A stretch of 30,906 nt of DNA, taken from assembly GCA_031269415.1 (NCBI GenBank), contig JAISZF010000061.1:1-30906 (forward strand), in the 5' to 3' direction. Position numbers and translations under genes: made by a program. The notes beneath the pieces were generated by a model that saw only the letters and a program-made list of their open reading frames with translations, was not told the DNA's origin and made no database searches. Shown here one piece after another: positions 23,899 through 30,906 of this stretch (position 1 is the first letter of the stretch; each line of letters begins with the position of its first letter). The DNA is from Clostridiales bacterium (lineage in GTDB: Bacteria; Bacillota; Clostridia; Lachnospirales; WQUN01).

Positions 23899-25127
23899 AG
23901 TATCTCCCTTTCGTATGCATATGTTTTCAGAAAAATAAACCTGATGATTAATGCCGCAAAACATACAGCTGATAATACATAGGAAAACCTGATATATGTA
24001 ATACCGTATATAGTCTTTATCCAGGAAACTAGCAACGGGGAAAAAAAGTTGCCCGAACTGTAAAGCGCGAGTAGAATTGAGGCTGCTACCGCTTTTTGGC
24101 TTTCCTTAACCGATATTCCCACAAAAAGGACGACCGCGGGCAAAGAAATTCCAAACCCCGCGCCGAATATAAATGCCCCCGCAACATAAATCGGCAGGTT
24201 GTACGCGAATATTAATAAAACACTTCCCGCGAAGCCCAATATCGCTAACAGCGTCATTGCCTGTTTGTAGATCCTTTTTACCATATATTTGAACGAAAAG
24301 CTGCCGGTAAATCCGCCAATTGTAAAAACGGTTAGGGCCAACCCCGCAGATGTTGAATCGCCCAATCCGCTTTGTAATATAACGGCTGAGGTATCTGTGA
24401 TAATCGGGCAGATCAGAACACCGTAAAGAAAATAAAACACACTCCATGATACAAAAAAGACAGAGAATAATTTATGCCCCTTAACCGGCTTAATTTGCTC
24501 TACCGGCGGATTAATCAACGGCGAAGGAGCGCTCGCAGGAGGGTCGCGCAGGAGTATCAGAATGATTACAAGTGACGGAATTAGTAGCGAGTAGGACAGG
24601 AAGCAATATCGCCATCCTATACTTCCCAGCAATCCACCGATAAACTGAAATATGATGCCGCCGATATTGCTCATGGCGGAATTTTTTGACAGTTGGTTAC
24701 TTAGTCGCGAACCACTGAAATGTGTTAGTGTGAGCGCGGGCGCAAGCGGCGCTATAAATCCGGATCCGCACCCATACAGCGCCCGCCACGCGATAATTTT
24801 CTCAAACCGATTTGACGTAAACGGGGCGAGCCCGCCGAAAAGCATAAGACACAAACCGATTATCGCCATAATTCTGTATTTTCCCGTTTTGGATATAATT
24901 TGCCCGCAAATAAGAGAGGCAGGTACCGAGACCAATAAAGGAAGCGTCGCTATCATAGAAAGCAATGGCGAAGGCGCGTTTGGGAACGCGCCTCCGATAC
25001 TGGCGAGAGCAGGTGATGAAGCTCCGGTAGCCATTGATGTAAACGTTAACGCTAATAAAGATATTCCTATTAAAAGGTCTTGATTCCGAGCTTCAGGTAT
25101 CGGATTGTGCCACTTAAAATCTATCAT
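23883..25127 (-). CDS. MFS transporter
   Basis: The 414-residue protein has about 12 hydrophobic segments and the MFS layout. The loop between TM2 and TM3 reads GQIISKTGKYRIM, a degenerate form of the family motif A, and an acidic residue-poor N-terminal half is followed by a central cytoplasmic loop rich in Pro (about 195-215). The start ATG overlaps the stop of the glycosidase gene as ATGA, so the two are translationally coupled. It overlaps the dehydrogenase gene downstream by 16 nt. It may import the sugar product or export an oxidised product; the sequence does not decide. A second transporter in an operon that already has an ABC importer is notable. Confidence 0.87.
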   Translation of the reverse strand: MIDFKWHNPIPEARNQDLLIGISLLALTFTSMATGASSPALASIGGAFPNAPSPLLSMIATLPLLVSVPASLICGQIISKTGKYRIMAIIGLCLMLFGGLAPFTSNRFEKIIAWRALYGCGSGFIAPLAPALTLTHFSGSRLSNQLSKNSAMSNIGGIIFQFIGGLLGSIGWRYCFLSYSLLIPSLVIILILLRDPPASAPSPLINPPVEQIKPVKGHKLFSVFFVSWSVFYFLYGVLICPIITDTSAVILQSGLGDSTSAGLALTVFTIGGFTGSFSFKYMVKRIYKQAMTLLAILGFAGSVLLIFAYNLPIYVAGAFIFGAGFGISLPAVVLFVGISVKESQKAVAASILLALYSSGNFFSPLLVSWIKTIYGITYIRFSYVLSAVCFAALIIRFIFLKTYAYEREILCPKK

Positions 25128-26929
25128 AGAGCCGTCGCCGCGGCTTCCGCGGCTCTCATGGATAAATCAGCGTAATGCTCGGCTAAAAACAGGAAAATTC
25201 CGGATGCCCATGAAGTATACATTGCTCTGCGAGCGGGCGAGTCTCTCATAGTTTCTACGCCCATACCAGTATAGGGGTTGAACATTTGATAAGCGCCGTA
25301 CCGGTTTACAGCGTCGCAGTATCTGCGCGCGACTTCCTTCGCCAGCTTCGCGTCCCCCGCGTTGTGTATGGCTACTGTCATTAGAAACTGAACAGGCGCG
25401 ACTACAGGCCCGTGCATATAACTCCCGAACATCAAAAAATCCGGGCTGTCCATAGCTTCCGATGTAATCCCGCATGACGACAGGTATTTGTTTTCATCAC
25501 ATAAATCAGCCAACATCTTCTTTCGGATATCTTTTGGCAACCGTTTCCCCAGCATAAGTGGTTTATATCTTGAGATGCTCTCGGCATCCACAAGGTTTTC
25601 CATGTTTCTGCCCTGATAGGCGACAAACCTGTCGCCTATCCAGAATGTGTCGATCATAAGCGCTATCATTTCTTTGGATCGCTTTAGCCATTTTTCCGCC
25701 TCGTCGTTAAGAGCAAGCATTTTCGCCAGTTTCCCCTGCATTTCCATTTGAAGCGCTAAATAAGCGCATAATTCCGGGCAGGAAACAGGTATGCCCATGC
25801 GCATGATCGAGGAGTCATCGTCACCGGACTCATCCCCGTGATTATATTCCGGTATGCCGTCATGATTCAAGTCCCGGTAATCAAACCACCATCTAGTCCA
25901 ACGGCACAAGGGGTAGTATAATTCGGCGATTTGTTCTTTGCTAATGCCGGATATATCGCTGTTGTTCAGGAGCCAATCGATGACAAATCCTTGAAACGGC
26001 GCTTTACATGTCGCGTAGTTTTTAATAACGCCGTTTATAAAATCCGGCAACTGCCCTGCGTCGTCCTGATGATTAAACATTGAAACCAGCAATCTCCAAG
26101 CATATTGAATGTCCTTACTGTGAATCATGGCCTGATAACTCTGCTGCCAACCGTAGAATTGTGTTATCCCCCGCATTCTGCCCATCGTGATCATCGGCTC
26201 TTTTACGAAGCCAACCGGTGGCAATGTGCAAGACCATAACGTCCACGCAGCCATATCGCCCCTGTGCCTGTATTCAGGATGCAGGCATGGGAGGGTTTCT
26301 CTCTCCGCCTCAAAATCGCTCATAACGTTTGTCACACATACGTCAAACGGATCAAACGCCGCCCTTTTCCTGCCGTTTTGATCATATTCCTGAATCGCGG
26401 CCTCAAACACTCCTCCTTCTTCGGGAGAAAAATCGGCTTTCATATAATTCCCGCCGCACTCCAGCCATTTATACGGCGCGTCTACCGTTAGAGTTCCTAT
26501 AATCGGAACCAGGAGCCAAGCAAACATCTTTCTGAAAATTACTTCCCAACATCCTTCTTCCATTTCCCTCGCGCACTCATGGTTGCCGAATTGTCTCTCC
26601 AGCCTTAATCCGACGCCCTTGCCGCGTATCCGGATTAACCTCTCCTCGGCCATACAAAATTCAATAAAACCATACAAAGTTTCGAGCTTTAATACAGCCG
26701 ACGTGGTTTGTATTGAATAGGGTACTGGCCGCCCGTTATAAACAGGAGTGATTAGTAAAAGCAATGATTTACCGTACGCTAACGATTCGCCGCGAGCGGT
26801 TCCCAAGTACAGGACAGAATTCGCGTATGTGCCGTCTGTAATATCATCCAGATAAATTGTCATATACGACCCTCGCCGGCCAAATGGCATCCGGCGGATA
26901 TCCACCAAGTTGTCATAGATGTCTGTCAT
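25124..26929 (-). CDS. Six-hairpin (alpha/alpha)6 glycosidase-like protein, MGH1/GH63-like
   Basis: The 601-residue protein has an N-terminal beta-rich region (about 1-220) and a C-terminal region of helical hairpins typical of (alpha/alpha)6 glycosidases (about 230-590). The stretch RDLNHDGIPEYNHGDESGDD (about 352-371), with D357, E361, D366, E367 and D370, resembles the catalytic-region block of GH63/GH37-type enzymes (D-x-D-G-L..ESGMD). YTSWASGIFLFLAEHY near the end resembles the last hairpin. No signal peptide is seen, so it should act inside the cell on an imported oligosaccharide or glycoside. Family assignment beyond the fold is uncertain, and the substrate is unknown. It follows the NTF2-like gene by 26 nt and overlaps the MFS gene by ATGA. 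Confidence 0.72.
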   Translation of the reverse strand: MTDIYDNLVDIRRMPFGRRGSYMTIYLDDITDGTYANSVLYLGTARGESLAYGKSLLLLITPVYNGRPVPYSIQTTSAVLKLETLYGFIEFCMAEERLIRIRGKGVGLRLERQFGNHECAREMEEGCWEVIFRKMFAWLLVPIIGTLTVDAPYKWLECGGNYMKADFSPEEGGVFEAAIQEYDQNGRKRAAFDPFDVCVTNVMSDFEAERETLPCLHPEYRHRGDMAAWTLWSCTLPPVGFVKEPMITMGRMRGITQFYGWQQSYQAMIHSKDIQYAWRLLVSMFNHQDDAGQLPDFINGVIKNYATCKAPFQGFVIDWLLNNSDISGISKEQIAELYYPLCRWTRWWFDYRDLNHDGIPEYNHGDESGDDDSSIMRMGIPVSCPELCAYLALQMEMQGKLAKMLALNDEAEKWLKRSKEMIALMIDTFWIGDRFVAYQGRNMENLVDAESISRYKPLMLGKRLPKDIRKKMLADLCDENKYLSSCGITSEAMDSPDFLMFGSYMHGPVVAPVQFLMTVAIHNAGDAKLAKEVARRYCDAVNRYGAYQMFNPYTGMGVETMRDSPARRAMYTSWASGIFLFLAEHYADLSMRAAEAAATAL

Positions 26930-26955
26930 AGATGTTTCCCCGTTTCATTTTATAC

Positions 26956-27906
26956 TTAATAACGGAATTTCACCGTACTCCAATCAATGGTATCCTGGAA
27001 TCTGGCGTTGTCTATAATACGTATCCCTTTTAACAAACCGGTCTTTTTATCCCTGGTATATGACGCGCAACCGGATTGCTGTAAACCTTTCGTTAGATCG
27101 TTTGACGGGTAAGTTCCGACCCATTCGCACACGCAGGTAACCCCGTCGTCCGTAATGGCCTCGAAACGTACATACCCGCGCTCTTCCAGCGCTTTAGGCT
27201 GTATAAAAGTGAAGTATTTTTCAATGACTTCTTCTTTGCCCCGGATAACTTTACTGAATACCGACGGTCTGCTTCCACCGTAAACAACATCCTCGCTGAA
27301 CATGTTCTTCATGCGGCGCATTTCTTCATCTGGATCGAGATGACTCAGACAGTCAATATATTCCCGCATTACGCCGGTTAACAGAGGCGTCTCTATGGGT
27401 TTATTAAAACTGGGCTTAAATATACGGTGACGATAAGGCCCTATGTTGGGAAGCCATTTGAAAAAGAAATATATCCTCAGTTCGTCCAGCTTACCTCCGG
27501 CGCGTAAATCACCGATTACAAACATCGGGACACTCAGTACTTTATCATAATCGCGTAATTTATAATTGATCATGAATTCGGTGCAAGACCTGCCACCTGC
27601 CCGGGTTTGGATTACGGGAGAAGGCCAAGCATCTTCGGCTTCAGCGTAATTCAGCCAATTTTCCGCAAAATCCCTAATTTCATTTAAGCCTTCAAACCGC
27701 CCCATCGGTGCGTCAACAGCGCTGCGTACGCCGCCGAATTGCTGGTTTTCTTCAAATAGTGCCATTGCCTTGTCAACCTGTTTCCGGCATAAGTAATTGA
27801 TAAAACGGTATTCCGCAGAGCTTTCAAGAATTACGTTATCCGGATCAAAATAAGCGGAATAAAACTCGGTTTGATACGTTAAAATTTCTTCCATCGTCGT
27901 GTACAT
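26956..27906 (-). CDS. Tandem NTF2-like (SnoaL-type) protein of unknown function
   Basis: The 316-residue protein appears to hold two NTF2-like alpha+beta units. The first (about 20-165) has a pattern FINYLCRKQVDKAMALFEEN, GRFEGLNEIRDFAENWL, and a strand-rich end. The second (about 180-310) has MKNMFSEDVVYGGSR, VIRGKEEVIEKYFTF, and a strand-rich end. The helix-then-'x-G-x-E-x-I-x-x-F/Y' pattern is typical of SnoaL-like folds, which often serve as small-molecule isomerases, cyclases or hydratases. No signal peptide or TM segment is seen. AAGGAG precedes the ATG by 8 nt. It lies between the permeases and the glycosidase, so it probably acts on the same sugar-derived molecule. This is inference. 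Confidence 0.65.
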   Translation of the reverse strand: MYTTMEEILTYQTEFYSAYFDPDNVILESSAEYRFINYLCRKQVDKAMALFEENQQFGGVRSAVDAPMGRFEGLNEIRDFAENWLNYAEAEDAWPSPVIQTRAGGRSCTEFMINYKLRDYDKVLSVPMFVIGDLRAGGKLDELRIYFFFKWLPNIGPYRHRIFKPSFNKPIETPLLTGVMREYIDCLSHLDPDEEMRRMKNMFSEDVVYGGSRPSVFSKVIRGKEEVIEKYFTFIQPKALEERGYVRFEAITDDGVTCVCEWVGTYPSNDLTKGLQQSGCASYTRDKKTGLLKGIRIIDNARFQDTIDWSTVKFRY

Positions 27907-27926
27907 CCGTCATTCTCCTTTTATAT

Positions 27927-28763
27927 TTATCCCTTAATCGAACCGGCTGAAAGCCCGCTGATAATGTATTTCTGGAGTACCATGGTCAGGAGGATCGCCG
28001 GCACCATAATAATCATAGCGGCAGCCAGCAAACGTCCCCAGCGAACCGCGTCGGAAGACATAAAACCGTATAACGCGACTGGTAATGTCTTAGTCTTAGC
28101 CTGGCCGAAAATAAGAGAAAGCTGAAAATTATTCCATGAACCGAGGAACGATAGTGTGCTGCTTGTAATCAGCGCCGGGCTGCATAAAGGCAACACGATT
28201 TTGAAAAACGTGTGTTGTTTTGTAGCTCCGTCCACAAAAGCCGCTTCTTCAATCTCATATGGCAAGTCGTCGATAAAATTGGTGCAGATATAAACGGTCG
28301 TCGGAATTGAAAACATCATATGCATGATAATCATTACGGTATATGTATCCAACAGCCCCATTCTGGAGAATACAAAATACAAGGGTATCATGAAACATGT
28401 CGATGGTATAATTCGCGCGACCAATATGCCCGCGCTTATCTTCCTCATCTTATACCTTGAAATCGCGTATGCCGCTAAAATAGCGAACGTCATAGTTATC
28501 AGCGAGGACGTGACCGCTATCAATGCGCTGTTAGCCAGGTTTTTAATGAGGTTGGCTGTTTTGAGGACATATTCGTAATTCTCCAAAGTCGGTTTGAAAA
28601 TAAACTCCGGAGGAAACTTATAGATCTGTGATGTCTTCTTAAACGACGAAATAAATGTAAAAAAGAAAGGCATGAGTATAGGCACAGCTATTATAATTGA
28701 GTACAGGTATGAGAAAAAATGGTCTTTAACAGATGAATACCTGATTAACTTTTTTATTTTCAT
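27927..28763 (-). CDS. Carbohydrate ABC transporter permease, MalG type (CUT1)
   Basis: The 278-residue protein has six predicted TM segments. The cytoplasmic EAA loop, which contacts the ATPase, is seen as EEAAFVDGATKQHTFFKIVL (about 186-205). The C-terminus ends in SGLSAGSIKG, typical of MalG-type permeases. Its start overlaps the stop of the upstream permease (ATGA), so they are coupled and form the heterodimeric channel. The NTF2-like gene starts 20 nt after its stop. Confidence 0.93.
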   Translation of the reverse strand: MKIKKLIRYSSVKDHFFSYLYSIIIAVPILMPFFFTFISSFKKTSQIYKFPPEFIFKPTLENYEYVLKTANLIKNLANSALIAVTSSLITMTFAILAAYAISRYKMRKISAGILVARIIPSTCFMIPLYFVFSRMGLLDTYTVMIIMHMMFSIPTTVYICTNFIDDLPYEIEEAAFVDGATKQHTFFKIVLPLCSPALITSSTLSFLGSWNNFQLSLIFGQAKTKTLPVALYGFMSSDAVRWGRLLAAAMIIMVPAILLTMVLQKYIISGLSAGSIKG

Positions 28764-29638
28764 CGCTGTGTCTGCACCTTCCTCTGAACCGCTATAATCA
28801 ACCTGCTTATTGAAAGCACCAGCAGAAACAATAAGACCAAAATAGCTGACGACTGTCCAAACCGAAAATTCTGGAATGCTTGTTTGTAGCCCATCATGTT
28901 AATCGTCTGGGTAGCGTTATTCGGGCCGCCGCCTGTCAAAGCGAATATTAAGTCGAACGCCTTAAAGGCGTCTATAAACCTCAGCAGCGCCGCTGTCAGT
29001 ATTGTCGGCGCAAGCAATGGCAGAGTAATATAGCGCAGTACCTGAAATTTGCTCGCTCCGTCGACCAAAGCCGACTCATAAGGTTCGGACGGCATAGCCG
29101 CGAGCCCTGCCAGACATATCAGCACAACTAACGGCGTCGCCTGCCATACGTCAATAAGCGCTATTGACGGTATCGCCGTTGATTCCGCCGCGAGCCATGT
29201 GGATCGCACGCCGATCCACTTATACAGATAGTAATTAATAATACCCGACGACGGTTCCAGGAGAATATTCCAGACAGTAGCAATCGCCAGCGGCGCGCAT
29301 ACAAATGGTAATAAAACTATTATCTTGACTACTGTTTTCCCTTTGAAATTTCTGTTCAGCAACAGGGCGATTATAACCCCAAGTGTAATTTCGCCAATTA
29401 ACTCCAGGAACACGAGATGAAACGTTGTTAATATAGATCGCCAGAAATCGGGGTTCTTCAGCAGGTCGATGTAATTTTGAAAGCCAATAAAGCTGACCTC
29501 AGAACTAACGGTCATCGACCAATTTGTCGTACTGATCGCCAGAGTAGCAAATATAGGTGCTACCATCATTAATGCCATAAATACAAAAGCGGGAAGAGAA
29601 AATACCCATTTGACATGCCGATCAATAAAGGCTTTCAT
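28760..29638 (-). CDS. Carbohydrate ABC transporter permease, MalF type (CUT1)
   Basis: The 292-residue protein has about six TM segments. The EAA loop reads YESALVDGASKFQVLRYITL (about 186-205). The GGGPNNATQTINMMGYKQAF block (about 242-261) is typical of MalF/UgpA-type permeases. GGAG precedes the ATG at 7 nt. It follows the solute-binding protein gene by 103 nt, which contain a stem-loop, and overlaps the second permease by 4 nt. It should form the membrane channel of the sugar importer. Confidence 0.93.
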   Translation of the reverse strand: MKAFIDRHVKWVFSLPAFVFMALMMVAPIFATLAISTTNWSMTVSSEVSFIGFQNYIDLLKNPDFWRSILTTFHLVFLELIGEITLGVIIALLLNRNFKGKTVVKIIVLLPFVCAPLAIATVWNILLEPSSGIINYYLYKWIGVRSTWLAAESTAIPSIALIDVWQATPLVVLICLAGLAAMPSEPYESALVDGASKFQVLRYITLPLLAPTILTAALLRFIDAFKAFDLIFALTGGGPNNATQTINMMGYKQAFQNFRFGQSSAILVLLFLLVLSISRLIIAVQRKVQTQR

Positions 29639-29698
29639 GTGCTTTCTCCAATCTTATCAATTCAACGGTGATAGCCCTGACAGACGACTCGATAATAG

Positions 29699-29726
29699 GT
29701 GGGCGGCGAGAGCGATCGCCGCTCAC
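29699..29726 (-). promoter_or_regulatory. Intergenic stem-loop between the binding-protein and permease genes
   Basis: GTGGGCGGCGA (29699-29709) pairs with TCGCCGCTCAC (29716-29726) over 11 positions with one mismatch. No U-run follows on the minus strand, so it is not a full terminator. Such hairpins after binding-protein genes often protect the upstream mRNA and set the excess of binding protein over permease; this role is inferred. Confidence 0.6.
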
Positions 29727-29741
29727 TTTTAAGCATTAAGG

Positions 29742-30906
29742 TTACTGCCCTTTATATTCACCTGATTCTTTGAGCAGATCATCTACTTTTTGTTTCGCTT
29801 CGTCAGCTTTAGCCTTTAGTTCAGGGCCTTCCCCCGCTGTTTGTATGGAATATGTGATTACCTGCCCAATAATATCCCTAGCTTCCAACACCGATGACAT
29901 ATCTGGAAGATTGGTGTAGTAAGCGCCTACTGTATTGATATTTACGGCTTCCAGAAATTCAGGCGACAAGCTCTGTTCCAAAATATGATTGTCATAGAGA
30001 TATTGCCTGGCTGGCAGCAGAGACGGCATTTTAGCGTATACTTCACGGCTGGTCAGGAATTTCAAAACCTCCCAGGCAGCGTCTTTTTTTTCACTGCCCT
30101 TGTACATACAGTAACTCCACGGCACTGAGCTGTAGTTTACCCTGCCTTTGGGTCCCTCAGGGGTCGGCGCGATGCCCAGCACATCAGCGTAATCGCACTG
30201 TTCGGGATCCGATAATGTGGAGTTTAAGCCCACTGTATCAATCGCGCAAGCTGTCTGTCCTGCGGAGAATACCTGTGAGATTTGTGAAATTCCCATATTC
30301 AGGACTCCAGGAGGCCCATATTTATTTAGCAGCTTTCCATAGAATTTCATTGCTTCAATAGCGACGTCCGTATTAATTGCGCATTCGCCGTCTTCCAGAT
30401 AATAACCGCCGTATGAGTACAGGAACGACGAGAAAGAGCTCAGTGAAGCGGCAGCCTCGCCGCGCGCGGTAAACGCGTAGAAATTGTTGTCGGGGTCATT
30501 AACGGTTTGGCACATTTCCTCAAATTCTTCATACGTCTTTGGGAATTCAGTGTATCCGGCCTTTTCCAGAATATCTTTGCGATAGTACACAATATCCGTG
30601 TTCATGCCGATAGGAATTCCCACGATCTGACCCTTACTGTTCGTAACGTTATTATAGACCTTTTCAAAATCTTCCCAGTAGAGCCCTTCACTCTTAACAG
30701 GATCGTTAATAAATGAGTCAAGCGGCTCCAGCCAATCATTGTTTTCAAAAACACTCATATTCTGATACAACATCACATTAAAGATATCAATTGAGGATAC
30801 CCCTGCGGCAAACTCTGTAGTCAGTTTTTGCGTTACCTGATTATCAGTATAGGTTTCATGTTCTATCTTGATGCCTGTCTGTTCTTCTAATTGCGGTATG
30901 ACCTCC
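29742..30906 (-). CDS. Extracellular sugar-binding protein of the CUT1 importer, partial (N-terminus beyond window)
   Basis: The frame is open to the right edge: before the internal ATG at 30776 it reads EVIPQLEEQTGIKIEHETY and DNQVTQKLTTEFAAG without stops, so 30776 is not the start. The 387 visible codons match family 1 solute-binding proteins: SIDIFNVMLYQ, then DWLEPLD, IVGIPIGMNTDIVYYRKDIL, and the C-terminal KFLTSREVYAKMP region. About 50 residues, including the signal peptide and probable lipobox, should lie outside the window. It is first in the visible operon order, before the two permeases, and should deliver the sugar. No ATPase gene is adjacent, which is common for CUT1 systems that share one ATPase. 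Confidence 0.92.
   Translation of the reverse strand, partial: EVIPQLEEQTGIKIEHETYTDNQVTQKLTTEFAAGVSSIDIFNVMLYQNMSVFENNDWLEPLDSFINDPVKSEGLYWEDFEKVYNNVTNSKGQIVGIPIGMNTDIVYYRKDILEKAGYTEFPKTYEEFEEMCQTVNDPDNNFYAFTARGEAAASLSSFSSFLYSYGGYYLEDGECAINTDVAIEAMKFYGKLLNKYGPPGVLNMGISQISQVFSAGQTACAIDTVGLNSTLSDPEQCDYADVLGIAPTPEGPKGRVNYSSVPWSYCMYKGSEKKDAAWEVLKFLTSREVYAKMPSLLPARQYLYDNHILEQSLSPEFLEAVNINTVGAYYTNLPDMSSVLEARDIIGQVITYSIQTAGEGPELKAKADEAKQKVDDLLKESGEYKGQ

Noticed and set aside
23899..23964. Upstream ATG start for the zinc dehydrogenase
   Set aside because: The extra 22 residues lie within the MFS coding end and have no ribosome site; AGGGAG fits the start at 23898.
29742..30776. Solute-binding protein starting at the ATG at 30776
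   Set aside because: The frame continues with family-like sequence to the window edge, and a binding protein needs a signal peptide, which is missing at that ATG.

Overview
The window looks like a chromosomal segment of an anaerobic, Gram-positive Clostridia-type bacterium (Bacillota). I infer this from the strong AGGAGG-type ribosome binding sites, promoters of the TTGAAA-N17-TANNNT type, intrinsic terminators with long perfect stems, and the gene families present: a zinc-ribbon/propeller membrane protein, a YARHG/DUF3160 lipoprotein, pyrBI, a cls-ppx-ppk1 cluster and a CUT1 sugar importer. No rRNA or tRNA gene was seen. The genus cannot be read from the sequence.

Layout, left end to right end. 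(1) 1-1170: an orphan fibronectin type III fragment, a terminator, and a HicA/HicB toxin-antitoxin pair with its own promoter. (2) 1347-6598, plus strand: a tight operon of cardiolipin synthase, a divergent Ppx/GppA-HD protein and polyphosphate kinase 1, closed by a 17-bp-stem bidirectional terminator. (3) 6599-10996, minus strand: a large zinc-ribbon/coiled-coil/acidic/one-TM/propeller protein, and the pyrBI pair encoding aspartate carbamoyltransferase. (4) 11147-12924, plus strand: a secreted multidomain protein with a Thr-Pro repeat linker. (5) 12923-15552, minus strand: a UMF1-type MFS transporter and a type I phosphodiesterase/alkaline phosphatase-superfamily enzyme. (6) 15553-17420: a decayed type I-C CRISPR-Cas locus consisting of one solitary CRISPR-type repeat, an AT-rich gene-free stretch, a frameshifted and internally deleted cas3, and a frameshifted cas2 end. 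(7) 17459-21690: a DUF3160/YARHG lipoprotein, then an AlbA_2 (Schlafen-like) regulator/ATPase gene bracketed by two direct copies of a short repeat that holds two hairpins. (8) 21710 to the right end, minus strand: a sugar uptake and catabolism operon. In transcription order it has a solute-binding protein (cut by the window edge), two permeases, a tandem NTF2-like protein, a six-hairpin glycosidase, an MFS transporter, a zinc alcohol/polyol dehydrogenase and a Gfo/Idh/MocA dehydrogenase.

How the genes work together: the cls-ppx-ppk1 operon joins anionic phospholipid synthesis with polyphosphate metabolism. Its Ppx lacks the usual second phosphate-binding loop, so it may be a sensor or regulator instead of a phosphatase. 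The right-hand operon is the best candidate for an uncharacterised pathway: it combines import of a glycoside, an unassigned (alpha/alpha)6 hydrolase, two NAD(P)-type oxidoreductases and a NTF2-fold protein of unknown role. No ATPase or regulator for the importer is present in the window. The CRISPR-Cas region is a fossil that has lost most of its effector and adaptation genes.
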